DNA of 38,747 nt from an uncultured Collinsella sp. (GCA_900546115.1 URBQ01000028.1:1-38747); one strand, 5' to 3'; shown: positions 8,498 through 16,658, counted from the stretch's first letter. The notes: a model not told the origin generated them from the letters alone. Numbers and translations are program-made.

Positions 8498-9436
8498 CTA
8501 GCGGGATTTCTGCCTGGTGCTATCGAGATTCTGCCTCGCTGCTCGATAGCTCGAAGGAGTGCACCCCATTTGTTCTTTAAATACCTGGCCAAGATGGCTT
8601 GCTGTTATAAATCCGCATTGGCGCGCGACTGTCTGTACCGTTCGCGTGGTGTGTGCCAAAAGTTCGCAAGCACGGTTTATGCGGTATGCGCGTAGATATG
8701 CCGCCGGGGTCGTTCCTGCACAAGTTTCGATAATGCGGTAACACTCTCTTTCGCTTACGCCGGCTGCAGATGCCATCTGGGGCACATCTATAGCGGCTGC
8801 ATAGTTTGCGCGGATAAAGTCCAGGATTGCCTTGAACTGTACGTCGCGGCTGGTCATCCAAGAGGCGCCGTCGGAAGAAAAGAGCGGTTCGGTCTTGGCG
8901 TTAATCTGAATCCAGAGCTCTGACAAACTATTTCGAAGCGCCATCTCGTTCTGCGGCCGTTGAAGGTCGTGGCTAAAGGAGCTCTTTAGCAAATCGATAA
9001 AGGGCATATCGTCGGGATTGGTGGGCGACCATTTGAGCACATCGACGCCTCGACATTGAAGCAATGGGTTGATGTAGCGCTTTTGGAGACGCCCCGCGGG
9101 ATCGCCGAGCATCGACGGCTGAAAGATATGCAGCATTTGAATGGCTGGCGCCGAATTGGGTGATTGCAGCGTGCTGTGCAAAACGCCGCCGTTGATAAAG
9201 CCGGCGGACCCTTCCTCAAAGCGTACGTGCTCATGAGCCGCGTGCGTTCGATAGTCGATCGCTCCCTGCTCCATGTAGAAAAGCTCAACTTCGGAATGCC
9301 AGTGCCAGGGGACGGAATTGCCCGGATAGCGAGCGAATTCTGCGCGTTCGGCAATATAGGGCCAGTCTTCGGCGGTCTCGGGAAACGCTTCCTCGCGTCC
9401 TCCGCGGTGCAATTCTATGTGATCCATGTTTCGCAT
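8498..9436 (-). CDS. AraC-family transcriptional regulator with N-terminal cupin domain
   Basis: 312 residues. The N-terminal cupin-like sensor (HWHSEVELFYMEQG around residues 42-55, then a glycine-rich beta strand and GVLHS) is followed by two AraC-type helix-turn-helices in the last 100 residues (DVPQMASAAGVSERECYRI and QTVARQCGFITASHLGQVF). This build is typical of regulators of carbohydrate uptake or hydrolysis. In-frame ATGs lie at 9436 and 9427; either may be used. No sugar operon is adjacent, only the HAD phosphatase downstream, so its target is unknown. Confidence 0.85.
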   Translation of the reverse strand: MRNMDHIELHRGGREEAFPETAEDWPYIAERAEFARYPGNSVPWHWHSEVELFYMEQGAIDYRTHAAHEHVRFEEGSAGFINGGVLHSTLQSPNSAPAIQMLHIFQPSMLGDPAGRLQKRYINPLLQCRGVDVLKWSPTNPDDMPFIDLLKSSFSHDLQRPQNEMALRNSLSELWIQINAKTEPLFSSDGASWMTSRDVQFKAILDFIRANYAAAIDVPQMASAAGVSERECYRIIETCAGTTPAAYLRAYRINRACELLAHTTRTVQTVARQCGFITASHLGQVFKEQMGCTPSSYRAARQNLDSTRQKSR

Positions 9437-9461
9437 GGCATCAGTATAAAGCGCGATGGGC

Positions 9462-9671
9462 TTAGATTGCTCTTGCCTGTTCGGGGAACGCCTTGTCTAG
9501 GGATGCTTGGAGCTTATCGAAGGATGCTCGCAAGTTGTGGCTCTGGTCGGTTGAGCGTTTGGCTTTTGTGGTGGGGGAGTCGGGGAGGCCGTTTCTCTGT
9601 GTCGGGGGGAAGGAGAAAAGGTTTGCATGTTTTAGGGATGGCTGCTGTGCTGCGTCATTGGAAGAATGCAT
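9462..9671 (-). CDS. Possible small hypothetical protein (69 residues)
   Basis: An open frame with GAGGAGG 10 nt before the ATG, ending 25 nt before the AraC gene on the same strand. The protein is polar, has no recognised domain and ends in a possible amphipathic helix (SFDKLQASLDKAF). It may be a leader or a decayed gene; the start context is the only positive evidence. Confidence 0.28.
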   Translation of the reverse strand: MHSSNDAAQQPSLKHANLFSFPPTQRNGLPDSPTTKAKRSTDQSHNLRASFDKLQASLDKAFPEQARAI

Positions 9672-9797
9672 GCTTATGCGGCCTCCTCGATGTCCACCAA
9701 AAGATTGCGCGCGAGGTTTGCTGCTAGGTCCCGTGCGTTGGCAGTATTATGCCGCGGCTGCCGCAAAGAAGCGCTAAAGAAAGGCTTAACCTGGTTT

Positions 9798-9840
9798 AGT
9801 GTTACGATGAAACTGCAGGTCAGAGGTATCGAGTAACACT
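9798..9840. repeat. Intergenic inverted repeat
   Basis: AGTGTTAC (9798-9805) and GTAACACT (9833-9840), with CGAT/ATCG pairing further in. It lies in the 253-nt space between the possible small ORF and the Nudix-Vsr gene. I see no supported gene in 9672-9924. Confidence 0.4.
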
Positions 9841-9924
9841 CTTGAAAGGCTTTGAGCTTAAGGGCTTTCTAAGGTTTGTGACGTGGATGTGGCGCGGACG
9901 TGCGGAGCGTGTGAATGCTCGCTG

Positions 9925-10911
9925 TTAGCGCTGCGGCTCTGTGGCGCGCACCTGCTCGATGACCTTTTCCATCGTGGCGTCGATGCGGTCTTTTTTGAGT
10001 TCGCATTCCCAGATGGTTATGGGCGTCCAGCCCATTTGAGTGAGCGCTGCCACAGCAGCACGGTCGCGCTCGACGTTGCGACGGAACTTTGCCTCCCAAA
10101 ACTCAACGTTGCGCTTGGGCTGGCTTGGGTTGCACTTGGGGCAGCGGTGCCAAAAGCAACCGTTGACGAAGATGGCGATCTTGCGGCCGGGGAAGGCGAT
10201 GTCGGGCTTGCCGGGTACCTTCCATTCCAAACGATAGCCCGTAAGGCCCGCGGCCCGTAGGCGCTGACGTACGAGCAGCTCGGGCTTGGTGTTGGCGCGC
10301 TTGTTGCCCTTCATGGACTTTTTGATGGCGGCGCGACGGCGGACCAGTTCGCGCTCGTCAGCGGAGAGGTCCGAGGTATCGATGCCGTCGAGCAGACCGG
10401 GCTTGGGACGCTTTTTGCTGCGGCGTTTAGGTGCGCGCTTGGGTTTGGTGGCGGGTTTGTCGGTTGTGTTGGGCGCGGCGTCATCGGCGGAGCTTGCCTC
10501 AAGCCGATCTTCCTTTAACTCAATCAGAGCATCAATGAGCCCCTTGTCGGCGGGCATCCATTCCACCGTGGCAAGCGAGGTGCGTGGAATCCAGCGGATA
10601 TCAAGCTGGCGGTCGTGTTTCTGGGGCTCATCGGATTCATCGGCGAGCGAGCAGTAGTAACACTCCATGGAGAGATGAAAATCGGGGTAGTCATACTCAA
10701 CGGTGTAGAAATCACGCAGGTTGGTGACTTTTACCTGTAGCTCTTCCATAAGCTCGCGGCGCACGGCGTCTTCGGGTGTCTCGCCGCGCAGAAGTTTGCC
10801 GCCCGGGAACTCCCATAGTCCCTGCATGTTGCCGTAGCCGCGCTGCACGGCAAGCAGCTCGTCAGATCCTTCCTTGCGAATGATCCCAGCGGCAACATGA
10901 ACAGTCTTCAA
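9925..10911 (-). CDS. Nudix hydrolase (MutT-like) fused to Vsr mismatch endonuclease
   Basis: One 328-residue reading frame with two DNA-maintenance domains. Residues 1-130 are a MutT/8-oxo-dGTPase-like Nudix domain: VQRGYGNMQGLWEFPGGK, then a Nudix box from Gly38 with Glu44, Arg52, Glu53, Glu56 and Glu57 (the usual last Gly is Gln59). Residues 150-172 are a Lys/Arg/Pro linker. Residues 195-310 are a very-short-patch repair endonuclease: NTKPELLVRQRLRAAG, PGKPDI with catalytic-type Asp237, FVNGCFWH, a CPKC pair that could bind zinc, RDRAAVAAL and the WEC motif. Vsr nicks 5' to the T of T:G mismatches left by deaminated 5-methylcytosine. No cytosine methyltransferase is in the window. The start is a TTG with GAGGAAGG upstream. 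Confidence 0.88.
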   Translation of the reverse strand: MKTVHVAAGIIRKEGSDELLAVQRGYGNMQGLWEFPGGKLLRGETPEDAVRRELMEELQVKVTNLRDFYTVEYDYPDFHLSMECYYCSLADESDEPQKHDRQLDIRWIPRTSLATVEWMPADKGLIDALIELKEDRLEASSADDAAPNTTDKPATKPKRAPKRRSKKRPKPGLLDGIDTSDLSADERELVRRRAAIKKSMKGNKRANTKPELLVRQRLRAAGLTGYRLEWKVPGKPDIAFPGRKIAIFVNGCFWHRCPKCNPSQPKRNVEFWEAKFRRNVERDRAAVAALTQMGWTPITIWECELKKDRIDATMEKVIEQVRATEPQR

Positions 10912-10950
10912 CAGGAGCCCTTCCTCAACATCAAAACGTTCCCTGCACTA

Positions 10951-10968
10951 CCTTACACAACGGTAAGG
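10951..10968. promoter_or_regulatory. Small palindrome upstream of the ABC gene pair
   Basis: CCTTAC-ACAACG-GTAAGG, followed by another GTAAG at 10974. It lies between the divergent Nudix-Vsr and ABC genes and could be an operator. No regulator is assigned. Confidence 0.25.
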
Positions 10969-11051
10969 CAAGCGTAAGCCATATCGATGGTAGCCGACTC
11001 GGCTCCTTGCGACTATAGATGCCGTAGACTAATCGCAAGAAAGGACTCGGT

Positions 11052-11837
11052 ATGCAAACCACGCAAACGGCGACCCCGGTACTGGAGGTCGCGCATCTCG
11101 AAAAGGTATATGGAGCACTGGGCAACGTGACCCGCGCGCTCAACGATGTCAGCTTTACCGTCAACCGCGGCGAATTCGTCGGCATCATGGGCGCCTCGGG
11201 CTCGGGCAAGTCGACGCTGCTCAACTGCGTGTCGACCATCGATAGCGCCACGAGCGGCACCATTCGCATCAACGGCCAGGATGTGACGCGCATGAAGCAG
11301 GCCAAGCTTTCGCAGTTCCGCCGCGAGGAGCTGGGCTTTATCTTCCAGGACTCCAACTTGCTCGATACGCTCACGGCGCGCGAGAACATCGCCCTGCCGC
11401 TCACCATCGCCCGCACAAACTCGGCAGAGATCTCGACCCGCGTGCAGGATGTAGCCGCGCGTCTGTCTATCAGTCAGGTGCTCGACAAGTATCCCTACCA
11501 GATGTCCGGCGGTCAGCAACAGCGCGTTGCCGCGGCTCGCGCACTCGTCACCGACCCAACTATGATCATGGCCGACGAGCCCACCGGCGCCCTCGATTCC
11601 AAGAGCGCCCGCCTGCTGCTCGAGAGCCTGGAGGCGCTCAATCGCCGTCTGCGCGCCACCGTGCTCATGGTCACGCACGACAGCTTTGCCGCCAGCTACA
11701 CGAGCCGTGTGCTGTTTATCCGCGACGGCAAGATTTTCACCGAGCTGCGCCGCGGCGACACCGACCGCCGAGAGTTCTTCGACCGCATTATGGAGGTCGT
11801 TGCCATGATGGGCGGTGAGGGCTCCGATGCTCTGTAA
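11052..11837 (+). CDS. ABC transporter ATP-binding protein (BceA/MacB type)
   Basis: 261 residues with Walker A GASGSGKST (47-55), a Q-loop in FIFQDSNLLD, signature MSGGQQQR, Walker B IMADEPTGALD and the H-loop VTHD. The ADEPTGALD form marks the MacB/LolD/BceA group, which powers mechanotransmission by an FtsX-type permease, usually for antimicrobial-peptide resistance or sensing. ATG at 11052 with AAAGGA upstream. The stop overlaps the start of the permease gene by 11 nt. No BceRS-like two-component genes are adjacent, so the substrate is unknown. Confidence 0.92.
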   Translation: MQTTQTATPVLEVAHLEKVYGALGNVTRALNDVSFTVNRGEFVGIMGASGSGKSTLLNCVSTIDSATSGTIRINGQDVTRMKQAKLSQFRREELGFIFQDSNLLDTLTARENIALPLTIARTNSAEISTRVQDVAARLSISQVLDKYPYQMSGGQQQRVAAARALVTDPTMIMADEPTGALDSKSARLLLESLEALNRRLRATVLMVTHDSFAASYTSRVLFIRDGKIFTELRRGDTDRREFFDRIMEVVAMMGGEGSDAL

Positions 11838-14064
11838 ACTCGCTTGGGGCAACGTCCGCCGCGCCGGCCGCGATTACCTTGTCTACTTGCTGACGCTCAC
11901 CCTGGGTGTCACGGTCTTCTATGCCTTCAATACCGTCTCGATGCAGGTCGACATTGCCGGCATCAAGGAGGAGGGACTGTCCGAGCTCATGGGCAGCATG
12001 CTCGGCTACCTGACGTACTTTTTGGCCGGCGTCATGGCCTTTTTGATGGTGTATGCCAACAACTTCATCATGAAGCGCCGCAAAAAGGAGTTCGGCCTGT
12101 ACCAGGTGCTCGGCATGCGCCGCGGGCGCGTCGCCACGATCATGGCGCTCGAGACCGTATTTGTTTCGGTCGGCGCTTTTGTCGCCGGCATTGTGCTGGG
12201 CGTGGGGCTCTCCCAGCTCATGACATTCTTTACGGCCTCGCTCTTTAAGACGCAGATCGCTAATTTCCACTTCTTTTTCTCGGTGCATGCGTTCAACCTG
12301 ACCCTTGCCTGCATGCTCGTGATGTTTGTGCTCACGCTGCTGCTGAACCTTCGCGCCGTGCGCCGCACCAGGCTCATCGAGCTTATGGGTGCCGAGCGTC
12401 GCAACGAGAGCATCAAGACGCGCAACCCCTGGATCGCGATTGCCATCTTTGTCGTGGGCGTGGTGCTGGTGGGCGTGGCCTATTACCGTCTGCTGCGCGA
12501 CGGGTTCCCGCTCACCGCGACGGAGGGTAAGCTGCAGGAGGCCATGAACCAGTTCGGTATCACCACGGCCATGGTTACGGTGGGTACCTTTGCCCTATTT
12601 TGGGGACTTTCGGGCATGCTCATCAAGCTGCTGCAGAGCCTGCGCAGCGTGTATTGGCGCGGCCTCAACATGTTTACCGTGCGCCAGCTTGCGGCCAAGG
12701 TCAACACGGTGTGCTTTTCGATGGGCGTTATCGCGATGATCCTGTTTCTGGCCATTACCTCGGTGACCTGCGGCATGTCGATCGCCAACGTGATGAACGA
12801 GAACCTGGAGCGCTATACGCCGGCGGATATGTCGCAGACGTATATCTATTACGCGTCCGATAGGCTCGACTACTACAAGAAGTATGTCAATCCTTCCGAG
12901 GCCGATCGCATGGTGCTGGCAGACGCAACGGTCGATTTGTACTCTGCATGGCACGGTGACCGTATCGATCCCGATAACGTTGCGGAAAGTATCAAGGGCA
13001 AGTCGGCAGATAATGGCAACGAGGCCGGAAAGAAGGTCAATATCGCCGATGTTGCCGGCGAGCATGTGCAGATTGATTCGTATCTGAGCTATACGCTTGG
13101 CGGCTCGGATCCTTCGGTGACGGCGGGCGAGATGTGCAAGGCCATGGGCGAAAAGCTCCCCATGGCGCTCGAGGGTAGCAATGCCGATGATATGGGCCTG
13201 TTTGTGACGCCGGCGAGCCAGTACAACAAACTGCGCCAGATGATGGGCGAGGAGCCGGTGAACATTGGCCGCGACCAGTACTTGCTTACGTGCGATATGG
13301 GCGGCGAGTTGGGCGACCTGTACACCAAGTACATGGCTGGGGGCCATACCCTCACCTTGGGCGGACATGAGCTCAAGCCCGCAGCCGATAAGTCGGACGA
13401 GGACACGGCTGCCATCGCCAACTCGGCACTCGGCAGCAATCCCGGTACCGTGGTCGTAGCCGACGAGCTGCTGTCCCAGCTTAACCTGCAGCCGTATTCC
13501 AGTAATCTGCTCGTTAACTACAAGCAGGGGATGGATGTGACCAAGGCAGACGAGAGCATTAAATACACCATGCTCGACAATCTGCTCGTTGACGGCAAGG
13601 AGCCGGGGTCGTGGGGAATCTTCATGACACGCTCCGAGATCTATACGCAGGCGGCGCAGATGAACGGCATGATTAGCTATCTAGCCATCTATATTGGCTT
13701 TGTACTGGTCGTTGCATGTGCGGCAATTCTGTCGATCCAGCAGCTCTCCAATGTGGCCGACGGAAGCCGCAGCTATCGCGTGCTGGCGCAGATCGGCTGT
13801 GACGACCGCCAGATTCGCCATTCGGTGATGGCGCAGCAAGCGGTGTTCTTCCTGTTCCCGCTGGCAGTGGGTCTGGCGCACTCCTTTGTGGCGCTCAAGG
13901 TGATTATCGAGCTGGTAAGCACGTTTGGCAACATGAGCATCGGCGGCACGGTGGGCCTCACATGTGCGATTTTCCTGGCAGCCTATGGCGGCTATTTCCT
14001 GGTGACCTACCTCATGAGCACCGGCATGGTGCGAGCCGCCATCGCCACCCGCTACAGCGAGTAG
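11827..14064 (+). CDS. FtsX-like ABC permease (BceB type)
   Basis: 745 residues from the ATG at 11827 (GAGG 6 nt upstream; a GTG 12 nt earlier is an alternative). The first membrane segment is near residues 20-40, then an FtsX domain with the conserved MKRRKKEFGLYQVLGM cytoplasmic segment. Several further segments follow, then a large extracytoplasmic region of about 250-300 residues (roughly 320-610) and a C-terminal FtsX domain with three hydrophobic segments. This layout matches BceB-like permeases that detect or remove peptides such as bacitracin or lantibiotics. It forms a two-gene operon with the upstream ATPase and ends in a strong terminator. Confidence 0.9.
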   Translation: MLCKLAWGNVRRAGRDYLVYLLTLTLGVTVFYAFNTVSMQVDIAGIKEEGLSELMGSMLGYLTYFLAGVMAFLMVYANNFIMKRRKKEFGLYQVLGMRRGRVATIMALETVFVSVGAFVAGIVLGVGLSQLMTFFTASLFKTQIANFHFFFSVHAFNLTLACMLVMFVLTLLLNLRAVRRTRLIELMGAERRNESIKTRNPWIAIAIFVVGVVLVGVAYYRLLRDGFPLTATEGKLQEAMNQFGITTAMVTVGTFALFWGLSGMLIKLLQSLRSVYWRGLNMFTVRQLAAKVNTVCFSMGVIAMILFLAITSVTCGMSIANVMNENLERYTPADMSQTYIYYASDRLDYYKKYVNPSEADRMVLADATVDLYSAWHGDRIDPDNVAESIKGKSADNGNEAGKKVNIADVAGEHVQIDSYLSYTLGGSDPSVTAGEMCKAMGEKLPMALEGSNADDMGLFVTPASQYNKLRQMMGEEPVNIGRDQYLLTCDMGGELGDLYTKYMAGGHTLTLGGHELKPAADKSDEDTAAIANSALGSNPGTVVVADELLSQLNLQPYSSNLLVNYKQGMDVTKADESIKYTMLDNLLVDGKEPGSWGIFMTRSEIYTQAAQMNGMISYLAIYIGFVLVVACAAILSIQQLSNVADGSRSYRVLAQIGCDDRQIRHSVMAQQAVFFLFPLAVGLAHSFVALKVIIELVSTFGNMSIGGTVGLTCAIFLAAYGGYFLVTYLMSTGMVRAAIATRYSE

Positions 14065-14099
14065 CAAGCGGGCAAAACCGTCGCAAAACCAACGCAAAC

Positions 14100-14144
14100 A
14101 ACCGCCGCGGAGGGAGTCGGCCCCCTTCCGCGGCGGTTTTTTTT
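14100..14144 (+). terminator. Rho-independent terminator after the ABC permease gene
   Basis: ACCGCCGCGGA (14101-14111) pairs with TCCGCGGCGGT (14127-14137), followed by an eight-T run to 14144. Confidence 0.9.
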
Positions 14145-14167
14145 GTCTATCGGATGCCTCTCAGATG

Positions 14168-14288
14168 CAAGTGAGTAGACTTTTTTGGATCTGTCGAGCA
14201 CACCACGACAAGTGCTCAATAAAACCGCAGGTCAGCGCTGTGGCGATTCGGGGTGTGCTCGGCCTCCTGCAAAAAGTCTACTCACTTG
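14168..14288. repeat. Long nested inverted repeat in the ABC-GNAT intergenic space
   Basis: Perfect 18-bp arms, CAAGTGAGTAGACTTTTT (14168-14185) and its complement (14271-14288), enclose 85 nt. Inside, GAGCACACC (14196-14204) pairs with GGTGTGCTC (14252-14260). It contains no ORF and lies downstream of a terminator, so it is not the main transcript end. Confidence 0.7.
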
Positions 14289-14305
14289 GTTTTGGCTGCT
14301 AGAAG

Positions 14306-14340
14306 ACCGCCGTGAGGGAAGGCAACTTCCTCGCGGCGGT
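14306..14340. repeat. GC-rich hairpin near the 3' side of the GNAT gene
   Basis: ACCGCCGTGAGGGAAG pairs, with one bulge and one mismatch, with CTTCCTCGCGGCGGT around a GCAA loop. No T-run follows on either strand, so terminator activity for the GNAT gene (minus strand, 118 nt away) is only possible. Confidence 0.45.
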
Positions 14341-14349
14341 TGGCGTTCG

Positions 14350-14396
14350 CCCAGATAAAACCTGCCAAAATAAACCTGTCTCTTTTTGGCATGTCC
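14350..14396 (+). repeat. Dispersed repeat, copy A
   Basis: Begins CCCAGATAAAACC and runs through CAAAATAAACCTGTC to a TTTTTGGCA segment. The same sequence with a few changes occurs inverted at 16611-16658. Not coding. Confidence 0.6.
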
Positions 14397-14457
14397 CTTT
14401 TGGCGTGGCTGATTGCTTTGGGCTGTCTTGGAGAAAGCCCGTGAGGCGGCACACAGG

Positions 14458-15108
14458 CTAATCCTGCGTGTCGCCTCCGTACATGTAGACGATAAAGCCG
14501 TCGCCGGTGTCTTGGCTGTGATCCTCCAGGATGCGTTTCATGTTGAGGTGCTCGTAGAACTGCCAGTCAGAGTTGCAGTCGCTCATCAGGAAGAACTTTG
14601 TGCACCCGGCTTTGGCGAGTTCGGCGCGCGCAAGGTCGATGAGCTCGCGGCCGAGTCCCTTGCCCTGCCACTCGGGCACAATGATGATCAGGTTGAGCTG
14701 GCCCTGGGCATACTCGTTGCCCGTGGCGGCAAAGCGATCGGCCGTGGCCTTTTCGCGACTGTCGCCAAAGAGCGAGCCCTCGAGTTTGGCATCGGCGGTC
14801 TTTGCCATCTCGGTTGCCTGGGCGAACATCTCGTCGTAGCAGGGTACCCACGTGGGGTTGGTACGCGGCTTGCCGTCCTCGAAGATGCCGATGCAGCAGG
14901 CGGCGATAATGCGGCCCTCTGCCTCGGCAACGAGCGCGATAGGGGAGCGCTGCAGCTGCATGGCAATGTTGAAGCGCGCGCAGAAATCGGCAGCTTCGAC
15001 GTCGCCGCGGTTGCGTAGCGTGTTGCACCACAGCCGGTTGTAGATGGCGGCGATACCATCCAGGTCGTCGAGCGTGGCGGCGCGCAGGGTTACGTTGTCA
15101 AGGCTCAT
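14458..15108 (-). CDS. GNAT-family N-acetyltransferase
   Basis: 216 residues from the ATG at 15108, chosen because GGAAGGAG precedes it (an upstream TTG at 15123 is less likely). The N-terminus VTLRAATLDDLDGIAAIYNRLW is the usual GNAT beta1-alpha1 start. The acetyl-CoA motif is VPEWQGKGLGRELIDLA (Q-x-x-G-x-G type). It should transfer an acetyl group to an amine on a small molecule or protein; the substrate is not predictable. It stands alone, between repeat-rich intergenic stretches. Confidence 0.85.
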   Translation of the reverse strand: MSLDNVTLRAATLDDLDGIAAIYNRLWCNTLRNRGDVEAADFCARFNIAMQLQRSPIALVAEAEGRIIAACCIGIFEDGKPRTNPTWVPCYDEMFAQATEMAKTADAKLEGSLFGDSREKATADRFAATGNEYAQGQLNLIIIVPEWQGKGLGRELIDLARAELAKAGCTKFFLMSDCNSDWQFYEHLNMKRILEDHSQDTGDGFIVYMYGGDTQD

Positions 15109-15217
15109 GGAGGCTCCTTCCAAGTTGGGTCAGGCTATCTATGAGTGTGGCATGGCCGCAGGGGCGCCGCATCAACCATTCGGTAGACGACCTCCGATTC
15201 CACGGGGGCGGAGAGAT

Positions 15218-15271
15218 AGTCATTGGGGACGTTCTTAAACGACTAGGCAAACAAGAACGTCCCCAACGACT
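15218..15271. repeat. Inverted repeat with GGGGACGT core
   Basis: AGTCATTGGGGACGTTCTT (15218-15236) pairs with 15253-15271 at 18 of 19 positions. The 383-nt gap between the GNAT and DAHP synthase genes (15109-15491) holds four such structures and no supported gene. Confidence 0.6.
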
Positions 15272-15300
15272 ACTCATTTAAGTACGTCCCCAATGAGTGC
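15271..15300 (+). repeat. Dispersed 30-nt repeat (first copy)
   Basis: ACTCATTTAAGT then GTCCCCAATGAGTGC. 27 of 30 positions match the inverted copy at 32758-32787. ACTCATT and AATGAGT inside it can pair. Confidence 0.6.
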
Positions 15301-15352
15301 CCCCAATGAGTGTGCAGCCAAGGTGATGCCGTTGTTTTGGCAACGACAGCGA

Positions 15353-15451
15353 AAACCCGCCAGAGCGAGCAAGGTGCCTTGAAACAAGGCGGCATTGACC
15401 TTTTGGTCATGCCGCCGAAGTTGAAAGGCAGATTGCCGCTCTGGCGGGTTT
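15353..15451. repeat. Nested hairpin downstream of the DAHP synthase gene
   Basis: Outer AAACCCGCCAGAGC (15353-15366) pairs perfectly with 15438-15451. Inside, GGCGGCATTGACC (15378-15390) pairs with GGTCATGCCGCC (15395-15406) around TTTT. It lies 41 nt 3' of the aroF stop codon, on the side where that transcript would end. Confidence 0.65.
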
Positions 15452-15464
15452 GCAGCGTCGAGCC

Positions 15465-15492
15465 GTTACGCGGGTTGGTAAACCCGCGTAAC
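15465..15492 (-). terminator. Hairpin at the DAHP synthase stop codon
   Basis: GTTACGCGGGTT (15465-15476) pairs perfectly with AACCCGCGTAAC (15481-15492). The stem touches the stop codon of the minus-strand gene. No T-run follows, so it may protect the 3' end rather than terminate. Confidence 0.4.
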
Positions 15493-16523
15493 TAAACCCG
15501 CTCTGCGATCTCGTGGATGAGGTAGTCGGTCTTTTCCCAGCCTAGGCACGGGTCGGTGATCGACTTGCCAAAGACGCCGCCGTCGACCGGCTGGTTGCCG
15601 TCCTCCAGGTAAGACTCGATCATAAAGCCCTTGACCAGCTTGGAGATGGACTCGTTGCGGCGGCAGCTGTCGAGCACTTCCTTGCAAATGCGATACTGCT
15701 CCAGCGGACGCTTGCCCGAGTTGTCATGGTTGCAGTCGATGATCGCTGCCGGATTGGCATAGCCGGCATGCTCGGTATAGCGCTCGGCCAGGCGCTCCAG
15801 GTGCTCGTAGTGGTAATTGGGGTAGGTGCGCCCATCGAGGCCGATGTAGCCGCGCATGACGGCGTGCGCGAGCGGGTTGCCATCGCACTCGACCTCCCAG
15901 TTGCGGAAGATGAAGCTCTGGTGCGCCTGCGCGGCGTAAATAGAGTTGAGCATGACGGTGGTGGAACCGGCGGTGGGGTTCTTCATGCCCACGGGCACCG
16001 AAATGCCGCTCGACACCAGGCGATGCTCCTGGTTTTCGACCGAGCGCGCGCCCACGGCAACATAGCTCAACAGGTCAACGAGGTACTGGTAGTTGGACGG
16101 ATAGAGCATCTCGTCGGCGGTGAAGAAGCCCGTTTCCTCAATAACACGCAGATGCATATGGCGGATGGCCTTGACGCCCTCGAGCAGGTCGTCGGGAGCC
16201 TCGGGGTTGGGGTTGTGCAGAAGGCCCTTGTAGCCGGTGCCCTTGGTACGCGGCTTATTGGTGTAGACGCGCGGAATGATGATGAGCTTGTCCTTGACCT
16301 CCTCGACGGTCTTGACCAGGCGGTTCATGTACTCAAGCACCGAATCCTCGCGGTCGGCAGAGCACGGGCCGATGATGAGCACCTTACGTGCGTCCTCGCC
16401 GGTAAAGACTTTGGCGACCTCGGCGTCAAATGCCTGCTTTTTGGCGGTAAGCTCGGCAGAAAGCGGCATTTCCTCGCGGATCTCCATGGGGATCGGCAGC
16501 CTGCGTTTGAATTCCATGGCCAT
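15492..16523 (-). CDS. 3-deoxy-7-phosphoheptulonate (DAHP) synthase, type I
   Basis: Condenses phosphoenolpyruvate and erythrose-4-phosphate, the first step of the shikimate pathway. At 343 residues it matches the AroF/AroG/AroH class (about 350). Signatures seen: LIIGPCSADRED, IPRVYTNKPRTKGTGYKGL, VGARSVENQEHRLVSSGISVPVGMKNPTAG (cited by ends: VGARSVENQ and VGMKNPTAG), DCNHDNSGK and FMIESYLEDGNQ, which carry substrate- and metal-binding residues. ATG at 16523 with AAAGGAGG upstream and a strong promoter at 16580-16608. The leader is only about 50 nt and shows no attenuator or T-box. Which aromatic amino acid inhibits it cannot be read. Confidence 0.94.
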   Translation of the reverse strand: MAMEFKRRLPIPMEIREEMPLSAELTAKKQAFDAEVAKVFTGEDARKVLIIGPCSADREDSVLEYMNRLVKTVEEVKDKLIIIPRVYTNKPRTKGTGYKGLLHNPNPEAPDDLLEGVKAIRHMHLRVIEETGFFTADEMLYPSNYQYLVDLLSYVAVGARSVENQEHRLVSSGISVPVGMKNPTAGSTTVMLNSIYAAQAHQSFIFRNWEVECDGNPLAHAVMRGYIGLDGRTYPNYHYEHLERLAERYTEHAGYANPAAIIDCNHDNSGKRPLEQYRICKEVLDSCRRNESISKLVKGFMIESYLEDGNQPVDGGVFGKSITDPCLGWEKTDYLIHEIAERV

Positions 16524-16579
16524 ACGGGGCCTCCTTTATCAATTAACAGCAACAATTGGCGAATTCTCGAATGCTCGGC

Positions 16580-16608
16580 ATTATCCGCTGTCGCACGCTA
16601 AAGTGCAA
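16580..16608 (-). promoter_or_regulatory. Sigma-70-type promoter of the DAHP synthase gene
   Basis: On the minus strand TTGCAC, a 17-nt spacer, then GATAAT. This predicts a start near 16573 and a leader of about 50 nt. Confidence 0.75.
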
Positions 16609-16610
16609 GC

Positions 16611-16658
16611 GAAACCTGCCGAAAAGGGACAGGTTTATTTTGGTCGGTTTTATCTGGG
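16611..16658 (-). repeat. Dispersed repeat, copy B
   Basis: Read on the minus strand it begins CCCAGATAAAACC and contains CCAAAATAAACCTGTC and CTTTT-GGCAG, matching copy A at 14350-14396. It lies immediately upstream of the aroF -35 box. Confidence 0.6.

Noticed and set aside
9493..9777. 94-codon plus-strand ORF
   Set aside because: No ribosome site or recognisable domain and overlaps the better-placed minus-strand frame.
11052..14064. A complete Bce detoxification module
   Set aside because: The ABC pair is present but no histidine kinase or response regulator adjoins it, so bacitracin-type sensing is not claimed.
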